This document shows, one piece after another, positions 1 to 5,600 of a stretch of DNA of 5,600 bases. The first letter of the stretch is position 1. Each line of letters starts with the position of its first letter. Position numbers and translations under genes: made by a program. The stretch spans positions 1 to 5,600 of the forward strand of contig PATJ01000006.1 in the NCBI GenBank assembly GCA_002713545.1, in the 5' to 3' direction. Under the pieces are notes generated by a model, which worked only from the letters and a program-made list of their open reading frames with translations, was not told the origin of the DNA and did not search any database. The DNA is from Acidimicrobiaceae bacterium (lineage in GTDB: Bacteria > Actinomycetota > Acidimicrobiia > Acidimicrobiales > MedAcidi-G1).

Positions 1-701
1 TGATCCCTTTGACTCATTTCTTGGGTTGTGGACCCATAATCAATTACCAGTAACGAACCTGCCACAATCATCTCTAAAATACTTTCAACCCATTTGATAG
101 CTTGAGTTTGAATTGGTATTCGTGCTCCTTTCAGAGGAGACACTCCAACTGGCTCTTTCCTTTCACCTATTAGAGTTTCAACGAATTGATCATCCACAAG
201 ACCTATACGTACTTCCTTCCAATATTCACCATCCCCCTCTAAGAGATCGAAGGGTAAATTGTCTAAAAGTTCATTTGCAATAACTGCACCAACTAAAGGA
301 ACCTCAGGGATCTTTGCAGTCGAGATTAGTTTGTCCGAAGTTGGTTGGGCTTCTCGTAACTTCTGCGAGCGTTCAACCATCGTATAAATTCCATTTTCAA
401 GGCACTTAGGTTTAGCATCAATTATTGATCTTGCAAGAGCTCCACTACCTGCTCCGACCTCAACAACTTGAAAGTTGTCAGGTTTATTTAAATCTCTCCA
501 TGTTTCGTCCAACCAATTTGCGATAAGAAAACCGAAAAAGGGGCCGACTTCAGGACTTGTCAAAAAGTCTCCTCGTCGTCCTGCTCCTCCTCCTTTGGTG
601 TAAAAACCATCATTCGAATCATAGAGACAAGATTCAACAAACTCGGAAAAAGAGAGAGGTCCGGATTTCTTAATTCGAGTTTTTAAATCATCAGCTAACA
701 T
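1..701 (-). CDS. MidA/NDUFAF7-family SAM-dependent methyltransferase (partial, 3' end missing)
   Basis: I translated this frame by hand. It is open from an ATG at 701-699 to the window edge, giving 233 codons; family members usually have about 350-400, so the C-terminal third or more is missing. The N-terminus (GPLSFSEF at 14-21, LYD at 26-28, GDFLTSPEVGPFFG at 44-57) matches the DUF185/COG1565 family. VVEVGAGSG (79-87) is the glycine-rich SAM-binding motif I. The acidic-ended motif II is probably near VER (109-111). ANELLDNLPF (142-151) and IDYG (220-223) are further family signatures. The mitochondrial homologue NDUFAF7 symmetrically dimethylates an arginine of the 49-kDa complex I subunit (NDUFS2, NuoD in bacteria). 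The gene starts 16 nt after nuoN on the same strand, so it is probably the next gene of the operon; a role in complex I assembly is inferred. The ATG was chosen because the family alignment begins there. An in-frame GTG at 725-723 is possible. Neither has a clear Shine-Dalgarno. Confidence 0.93.
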   Translation of the reverse strand, partial: MLADDLKTRIKKSGPLSFSEFVESCLYDSNDGFYTKGGGAGRRGDFLTSPEVGPFFGFLIANWLDETWRDLNKPDNFQVVEVGAGSGALARSIIDAKPKCLENGIYTMVERSQKLREAQPTSDKLISTAKIPEVPLVGAVIANELLDNLPFDLLEGDGEYWKEVRIGLVDDQFVETLIGERKEPVGVSPLKGARIPIQTQAIKWVESILEMIVAGSLLVIDYGSTTQEMSQRD

Positions 702-717
702 GCCAATTGGTTCGGAT

Positions 718-2226
718 TTACACACCAAAAGCCAACAGGCTTACTTCTGTAAAACGTGCTACTAATTGAGGGAATATGCCGAATAATAAAGTAACTAATA
801 CACAAATCGCTAAAGCAGATATGAGTGATGGCGTTATCTCAATAGTATTTAAATCACTTTCTGAAGGATCATCAGCCCACATTTTACGAGCAATTGTTGC
901 ATAGTAGAAAAGGGCTATAACAGAATTAATAGCTGCAATAACAGCTAACAAATAGCCCCAAGTTTCTCCAGAGGTTGCTAAAACCCTAAATACCTCAAAT
1001 TTGGCGAACCATCCTCCTAAAGGAGGAATCCCAGCAAGGGAAAATAGAAAAATTGTCATAGCAACTGTCAATCCAGGAGCAAAATGAAAGGCTCCTGCAA
1101 ATGAATCAATTTCTGCGCTTCCAGTACGTCTTGCAAAAGTAATAATAACTGCAAATGCACCAAGGTTCATGGCCGCATAAATGGCTAAGTATGTAATTAT
1201 CGCCGAAAGGGCCTGGTCTCCAGTAGCTAAACTTTTACCAGCTACAGCTAGAGGAGCAATCATAAATCCTGTCTGCGCAATTCCAGAGTAAGCCATAAGT
1301 CGAACTACATTCGTTTGCCTTAACGCAACCAAATTGCCTACGGTCATAGAGAGCGCTGAAAGTATCCAAATAAGGGGTTCCCAAATATTTGAAAGCTCAT
1401 AGAAACCAACGAAAATTAAAGCTAGTAAAGCAACAAAACCTGCTGCTTTGGAGGCCACCGAAAGAAAAGCTGTTACAGGTGTTGGAGCCCCTTCATAGAC
1501 ATCAGGTGCCCAAGTGTGAAATGGAACAGCGGATACTTTGAACGCGAAACCAGCTATCACAAAAACAATTCCTAGTGTCATTACCGAACTAGAACCATTG
1601 CCAGCATCAATAGAATCAGCAATCCCACTTAGTACCGTGGTACCACTAACCCCAAACAAAAGCGACATTCCGTAGAGCATGACTGCTGATGCAAAAACAC
1701 CCATTAGGTAATACTTAAGGCCTGCTTCGTTTGATTTAGGATCGCGCTTTCTCCAAGCAACCATTAGATAAGCAGGGATCGAAAGTAGTTCTAATGCTAC
1801 AAAGACAGATATCAAATCTCTCGAGGAGGCCATCATGATCATTCCCATTAGGGAAGCCAGAAGAAGGCCGTAGTATTCACTCTCCCAGTAATCACCATCA
1901 ACTATGTAGTTCGTTGAGAGGAGAATAACTACATATCCTGCTAGAAGAAAAATGGCTTTTAGTACTAATGAAAAATCATCAACTACGTAAGCCCCATCGA
2001 AAAGAACTCTCTCGGTTCCATCAATACCAAGAGTTAGTAGGGGTATTGCTGTAGCAAGAATCCCCAACCCAGACAACGCTGCCATATAAGGTCGCGCCTT
2101 TTCCAAAAATAAGATGTCTAATAGCGTGATAAGAACCCCTACAGAGAGTAGGACTATTTCGGGAGCGACCGCATGCCAGTCAATTGCAGGGCGTTCAAAC
2201 GCTAAGAGCATAAGATTAGTGGTCAC
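718..2226 (-). CDS. nuoN: NADH-quinone oxidoreductase subunit N
   Basis: This is a complete 502-residue antiporter-like membrane subunit of complex I. It forms one proton channel of the membrane arm, next to NuoM, and its length is normal for the family. Hydrophobic segments run along the whole protein, consistent with 14 membrane helices. Channel residues are in place: E146 in ALELLSIPAYLM (E. coli E133), K171 in GLKYYLMG (K158), K230 in AFKVSAVPFHTW (K217), K260 in SVASKAAG (K247) and K409 in GWFAKFEVF (K395). The first four have exactly the E. coli spacing and the last differs by one residue. PDVYEGAPTPV (241-251) is the family signature. Translation most likely begins at GTG 2226, 2 nt after the nuoM stop, because GAAGGG lies 6 nt upstream. 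An ATG at codon 6 (2211-2209) is the alternative but lies 21 nt from that site. The tight junction suggests translational coupling to nuoM. Nothing is truncated or missing. Confidence 0.98.
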   Translation of the reverse strand: MTTNLMLLAFERPAIDWHAVAPEIVLLSVGVLITLLDILFLEKARPYMAALSGLGILATAIPLLTLGIDGTERVLFDGAYVVDDFSLVLKAIFLLAGYVVILLSTNYIVDGDYWESEYYGLLLASLMGMIMMASSRDLISVFVALELLSIPAYLMVAWRKRDPKSNEAGLKYYLMGVFASAVMLYGMSLLFGVSGTTVLSGIADSIDAGNGSSSVMTLGIVFVIAGFAFKVSAVPFHTWAPDVYEGAPTPVTAFLSVASKAAGFVALLALIFVGFYELSNIWEPLIWILSALSMTVGNLVALRQTNVVRLMAYSGIAQTGFMIAPLAVAGKSLATGDQALSAIITYLAIYAAMNLGAFAVIITFARRTGSAEIDSFAGAFHFAPGLTVAMTIFLFSLAGIPPLGGWFAKFEVFRVLATSGETWGYLLAVIAAINSVIALFYYATIARKMWADDPSESDLNTIEITPSLISALAICVLVTLLFGIFPQLVARFTEVSLLAFGV

Positions 2227-2228
2227 TA

Positions 2229-3866
2229 TTAACCCTTCGAAACCGCGTGATGATCAGATCCATGATCACCCAAACCATAAACATCAGAACAGTGAGCTGA
2301 TTCAATTTCTTCATGAGTTAATTCGTCTGCATCAATAGTCAAACATGGAGTTAATGATGCATCCACTGCTGCATCTGTAGCCCTAAAAACAAGATTTGGG
2401 TAGATACCTATCGCTAGTATTAAAGCGAGTAGCGGAGCCCATGCAATCCATTCTGTTCTTGTGGCGTCATGGATATTAGGGTCATCAGCAAATTCTTCTT
2501 TTGGAGTACCAAATGCTGACCTCTGAAGTAGCCACAACAAATAGCCGGCAGCAAGAACCGTACCTAATGCTGCTACCACCATAAATGTTCTAAAGGTTTC
2601 CACCGGTAAACCATTTGCAGGATTGTATGCAGAAAGGATCGCGGGGAATTCTCCCCAGAAACCAGCAAGACCTGGCAATCCAAGAGATGCCATTGCACAA
2701 AATCCTAGAACCCAACCCATTTTGGGTGCTTGTACAAGCAATCCACCTAATCTATTAATTTCTAAAGTGTGGTAGCGCTCTTTCATGGATCCGGCTAAAA
2801 AGAAGAGCATTCCTGTTATAAGACCATGAGCGACCATGCCCATAATGGCTGCATTAATTCCAAAATCAGTAAGAGTTGAAATTCCAAGCATTACGAATCC
2901 CATATGAGCAACTGAAGAGAACGCAATTAACCGTTTCATATCTGTTTGTGCCAAACAACAGAATGCTCCGTAAATTATTCCTATTACAGCCAATAGTCCT
3001 ATCCATGGGGCCCATTCAACTGCTGCATCGGGAAGTAGAGGAATTGCTATTCTCACAAATCCATAAGTTCCAAGTTTAAGCAATACAGCAGCAAGTATTA
3101 CAGATCCAACGGTCGGTGCCTCTGTGTGAGCATCAGGCAACCAAGTATGGAATGGGAACATGGGAACTTTAATTCCAAAACCAAGAAACATTCCACCAAA
3201 TATCCAAAGCTGTGCCGTTCGAGAAACAGCATTAGCAACAACGTTGTCAGCAATTTCACTGAAAACAAATGACTCTGCTCCTGTCAAGAAAAAGAGAGAG
3301 AGGAAACTGACAAGCATCAGTGCTGATCCAAAAAGGGTGTACAAAAAGAATTTTAAGGAAGCATATTTTCTGTTTGGCCCTCCCCAAACAGCGATCATAA
3401 AGAACATTGGTAGTAAAACGACCTCGAAGAAAACAAAGAAAAGAACCATGTCCTGCGCGACGAAAGTGCCTATCATGCCTGTCTCCAAAACAAGAATCAG
3501 TATTAAAAATGTTTTCGGATTTTTGGGATCAGGAAAATGGTTCCAACTGTAAACAATACAAAGTGGGACTATGAGAACTGTGAGCAACAACAAAGGTAAA
3601 GAAATTCCATCAAGTCCTACAACGTAACGACTATGAATCGCATCTATCCAACTTTTGTCTACAACATATTGAAGCTTTTCTGTGGCATCAAGATCAAACC
3701 ATATGAGGAGCATTAACCCCACAAAGGCAACCCAAAGAGAAGTTATAAGAGCAATGATTTTATGCTCGTATTCTTTTTCTTTTGGAATTAGAAACATAAC
3801 TAACGCACCTACAAGGGGTGAGAAAGTGGCCACGGTAAGGCCCCAACTATCAAGCAAGTTATCCAT
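2229..3866 (-). CDS. nuoM: NADH-quinone oxidoreductase subunit M
   Basis: This is a complete 545-residue antiporter-like proton-channel subunit of complex I, placed between NuoL and NuoN in the membrane arm. Channel residues are intact: E148 in FFVFFEVVLLPMFF (E. coli E144), K233 in GFGIKVPMFPFHTW (K234), K264 in AVLLKLGTYGF (K265) and E406 in AGFWGEF (E407). Conserved histidines are at 240, 247, 321 and 347. PDAHTEAPTVGSV (244-256) and DMKRLIAFSSVAHMG (309-323) are NuoM signatures, and the hydrophobic profile fits 14 helices. The protein is longer than the roughly 510 residues of E. coli NuoM. Part of the extra length is a polar tail after about residue 500, which is acidic and His-rich with cysteines at 508 and 526. 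By homology this tail should face the periplasmic side. The ATG at 3866 is supported by an AGGAG 9 nt upstream that overlaps the nuoL stop. It lies 12 nt after nuoL and 2 nt before nuoN, so it is cotranscribed with both. Confidence 0.98.
   Translation of the reverse strand: MDNLLDSWGLTVATFSPLVGALVMFLIPKEKEYEHKIIALITSLWVAFVGLMLLIWFDLDATEKLQYVVDKSWIDAIHSRYVVGLDGISLPLLLLTVLIVPLCIVYSWNHFPDPKNPKTFLILILVLETGMIGTFVAQDMVLFFVFFEVVLLPMFFMIAVWGGPNRKYASLKFFLYTLFGSALMLVSFLSLFFLTGAESFVFSEIADNVVANAVSRTAQLWIFGGMFLGFGIKVPMFPFHTWLPDAHTEAPTVGSVILAAVLLKLGTYGFVRIAIPLLPDAAVEWAPWIGLLAVIGIIYGAFCCLAQTDMKRLIAFSSVAHMGFVMLGISTLTDFGINAAIMGMVAHGLITGMLFFLAGSMKERYHTLEINRLGGLLVQAPKMGWVLGFCAMASLGLPGLAGFWGEFPAILSAYNPANGLPVETFRTFMVVAALGTVLAAGYLLWLLQRSAFGTPKEEFADDPNIHDATRTEWIAWAPLLALILAIGIYPNLVFRATDAAVDASLTPCLTIDADELTHEEIESAHCSDVYGLGDHGSDHHAVSKG
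2233..2238 (-). promoter_or_regulatory. Shine-Dalgarno site for nuoN, supporting the GTG start
   Basis: GAAGGG on the minus strand lies inside the last codons of nuoM, 6 nt before GTG at 2226. This spacing favours the GTG over the ATG five codons downstream. Recognition is moderate rather than strong, and reinitiation after the nuoM TAA, 2 nt away, may help. Confidence 0.6.
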
Positions 3867-3875
3867 GTTTAATAT

Positions 3876-3880
3876 CTCCT
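3876..3880 (-). promoter_or_regulatory. Shine-Dalgarno site for nuoM
   Basis: AGGAG on the minus strand, 9 nt before the nuoM ATG at 3866. It overlaps the nuoL TAG stop, so ribosomes ending nuoL arrive at the nuoM start. It is the best ribosome binding site in the window and fixes the nuoM start. Confidence 0.8.
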
Positions 3881-5600
3881 ACACAATGACTATTAGTAAA
3901 CCGGCTAGAATCGTCGCAGCAGCAAACAAAATGGCTGCATAGCTCTGAACTTTTCCGGATTGAATTTTGCGAAGTTCTTCACCGCTATCCGATGAAATAC
4001 GACCAGAAGCATTGACAAAACCATCAACAAGGTTTTGATCTATTTTTTCATAATTAAGTTGACCAATTTTTACTGCAGTTCGACCAAAAGTGTCGACAGT
4101 GCGATCTAAGATTTCTTGGTTAGACCGATAGGCCAACTCTGCTATCGGTTCTTTAACAGCTCTGGTAATAATTCCGGTGTATAAATGATCTAAGTAGTAT
4201 TTGTTAACTAGAAGTGTGTGACCCATTCTCGCTAAGGTCAACCGTGTGGTAAGCCCATCTGGTAACTCTGTCAGACTTTTACCACTCTCTTTTGAGGCTT
4301 TTTCTACTTTTACGAAATAATAATTCCATGCAAGTGAAATCCCAGCTATTACAACAATTGTCGAAACTATTGCTAGCGACCAGCTCGGGGTAGCATGTGC
4401 AATTTCCGGGAAATACCCAGCTACAGGTTCCACATAATGGCCGAATCTTTCCTGCAGTGATTTGGGAACAAGTTGAAATCCCTTAGGCAAATTCAGGAAT
4501 CCAGCAAAAATTGCTAATACCGCCAAAATCCAAAGCGGAATAGTAATTCTTGGGCCAGATTCATGTGGATGGCCATGGCCCCTAAATTCGCCAAAAAATG
4601 TTAAATAAACGCATCTTGTCATATAAGCAGCTGTCAGAGCAGCTGTAATCATTCCCATTATCAACATGAACGTATAGGAGCCATTACCATTTGTGCCTCC
4701 TAAAATTCCCCAACCCCCCGTTCCGGCGAGTATTTCGTCTTTAGACCAAAATCCAGCGAAAGGTGGAAGACCCGCTAGAGCAATAGAACCGATTATGAAA
4801 GTTCGAAAGGTTTGCGGCATTACTTTCCTTAGCCCACCCATATCTGATTTCATGTCAAAACTATGAACTGAATGTGCAACAGATCCGGAACCTAAAAATA
4901 GGCAAGCCTTAAAGAAAGCATGGGTGAAAAGGTGGAACATTGCTGCAGTCCAAGCTCCTACACCTAATGCCATGACCATGTAGCCAAGTTGTGAAATTGT
5001 TGAATATGCAAGAACTTTTTTGATGTCTCTTTGAACAAAAGCTAAACATGCTCCCACAAGTGTTGTAAACCCTCCGATAAGAGCCATTAAATTTACCGAA
5101 CTTCCTCCTATGGAAAATCCTTCAAAGAAAACACCATAAAGACGAGCGATCATAAAGACTCCAGCTACAACCATGGTCGCTGCATGAATAAGTGCTGATA
5201 CAGGTGTAGGTCCTGCCATCGCATCAGGTAGCCAGGTATGCAAGAAAAACTGTCCAGATTTCGACATAACTGCAGCCATAAGACAGCAAGCAGCTATTAA
5301 TAAAGTGCTGTGTGAAAGCAGACCTGATGAAGCCAACGCGTTAGTCGTAACTATAGAAAAAGACCCGAAGGAGTCTGGAATCATTTCCCCCGAAGCAAAG
5401 AATAGGATTGTTACCCCGATTAATAAGCCCATATCCCCAACGCGGTTAGTTAAAAACGCTTTTAATGCAGCGTTTGAATTGTCTTTTTCTTCCCACCAGT
5501 GACCGATCAATGCAAAAGAGCATAAGCCTACAAGTTCCCATGAGACCAGAAGCTGCAGTGTGTTTTCAGAAATTACAAGTAGAAGCATCGAAGAACTGAA
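3879..5600 (-). CDS. nuoL: NADH-quinone oxidoreductase subunit L (partial, 5' end missing)
   Basis: The frame is open through the window edge, giving 573 visible codons. The ATG at 5588 is internal, because the sequence on both sides of it is conserved NuoL helix. By alignment to the TM5 glutamate, about 120 N-terminal residues lie outside the window. NuoL is the distal proton-channel subunit and also carries the long lateral helix along the membrane arm. Numbering from the first visible codon, channel residues are E22 in SWELVGLCS (E. coli E144), D56 in NRVGD (D178), K114 in MSKSGQF (K229), H139 in SALIHAATM (H254), K194 in RDIKKVLAYST, K231 in AFFKACLFL (K342) and K287 in WSKDEIL (K399). 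DAMAGPTPVSALIHA (126-140) is the family signature. A membrane helix at about 408-430 is followed by a long polar, amphipathic stretch and a final helix at 554-573, as expected for the lateral-helix region. That stretch seems longer than in E. coli. The gene ends with TAG at 3881-3879, and nuoM follows after 12 nt. Confidence 0.97.
   Translation of the reverse strand, partial: FSSSMLLLVISENTLQLLVSWELVGLCSFALIGHWWEEKDNSNAALKAFLTNRVGDMGLLIGVTILFFASGEMIPDSFGSFSIVTTNALASSGLLSHSTLLIAACCLMAAVMSKSGQFFLHTWLPDAMAGPTPVSALIHAATMVVAGVFMIARLYGVFFEGFSIGGSSVNLMALIGGFTTLVGACLAFVQRDIKKVLAYSTISQLGYMVMALGVGAWTAAMFHLFTHAFFKACLFLGSGSVAHSVHSFDMKSDMGGLRKVMPQTFRTFIIGSIALAGLPPFAGFWSKDEILAGTGGWGILGGTNGNGSYTFMLIMGMITAALTAAYMTRCVYLTFFGEFRGHGHPHESGPRITIPLWILAVLAIFAGFLNLPKGFQLVPKSLQERFGHYVEPVAGYFPEIAHATPSWSLAIVSTIVVIAGISLAWNYYFVKVEKASKESGKSLTELPDGLTTRLTLARMGHTLLVNKYYLDHLYTGIITRAVKEPIAELAYRSNQEILDRTVDTFGRTAVKIGQLNYEKIDQNLVDGFVNASGRISSDSGEELRKIQSGKVQSYAAILFAAATILAGLLIVIV

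Noticed and set aside
729..742. Short inverted repeat near the end of nuoN: on the transcript a 5-bp stem (AAGCC/GGCTT) with a 4-nt loop, followed by two further T, resembling a tiny terminator just before the methyltransferase gene.
   Set aside because: The stem is only 5 bp, the T run is 4 at most including stem bases, and it lies inside the nuoN coding sequence. It is too weak to call a terminator or attenuator.
2251..2268. Two TGATCA palindromes 6 nt apart, able to form a 6-bp stem.
   Set aside because: They fall in the codons for the Asp/His-rich NuoM tail and are explained by repeated GAT CAT codons. No extension of the stem and no T run.
3160..3552. Open frame of 130 codons on the plus strand within nuoM, and similar shorter plus-strand frames at 2114-2338, 2876-3079, 3682-3942 and 5305-5502.
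   Set aside because: They lie antisense to strongly conserved nuo genes. The translations are rich in Lys, Ser and Thr with no recognisable domain, and none has a convincing ribosome site. They are shadows of the real genes.
4558..4590. Histidine cluster GHGHPHE in NuoL, a possible metal site.
   Set aside because: As I recall, a HPHES-like loop before the next helix is common in ordinary NuoL proteins, so this is probably a family feature rather than something new.
5586..5588. ATG that could be read as the start of nuoL inside the window.
   Set aside because: The frame stays open upstream to the edge, and the flanking residues are conserved internal NuoL helix with the TM5 glutamate 17 residues later. 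The true start is outside the window.

Overview
The window is a slice of a respiratory complex I (NADH-quinone oxidoreductase, nuo) operon. Everything is transcribed from the minus strand, so transcription order runs from high to low coordinates: nuoL (5' part cut off by the window edge), nuoM (complete), nuoN (complete), then a MidA/NDUFAF7-family SAM-dependent methyltransferase (3' part cut off). Coding density is near total. The gaps are 12, 2 and 16 nt, and no stretch lacks a gene. I see no promoter, terminator, RNA gene, repeat array or mobile element.

NuoL, NuoM and NuoN are the three large antiporter-like membrane subunits that form the distal proton-pumping arm of complex I. All the charged channel residues I checked are present in all three: the TM5 glutamate, the TM7 lysine, the TM8 lysine or histidine, and the TM12 lysine or glutamate. 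Their spacing is close to that of the E. coli proteins. The pumps therefore look intact, with no frameshift or internal stop. The downstream methyltransferase belongs to the family whose mitochondrial member (NDUFAF7) is a complex I assembly factor. Its place as the next gene after nuoN suggests a related role in this bacterium, which is an inference.

The organism is probably a bacterium with an AT-rich genome (about 40% G+C by eye). The style of NuoN and of the methyltransferase motifs (TSPEVGP, ANELLDNLPF) looks actinobacterial to me. A low-GC aquatic or marine lineage such as an uncultured Acidimicrobiia member would fit, but this is an impression that needs a database comparison.

Most of the window is ordinary conserved housekeeping sequence. 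The points worth a second look are the nuo-linked methyltransferase, an acidic, His-rich, two-cysteine C-terminal tail on NuoM, and an apparently enlarged, partly self-similar C-terminal arm in NuoL. I found no evidence of an undescribed system.
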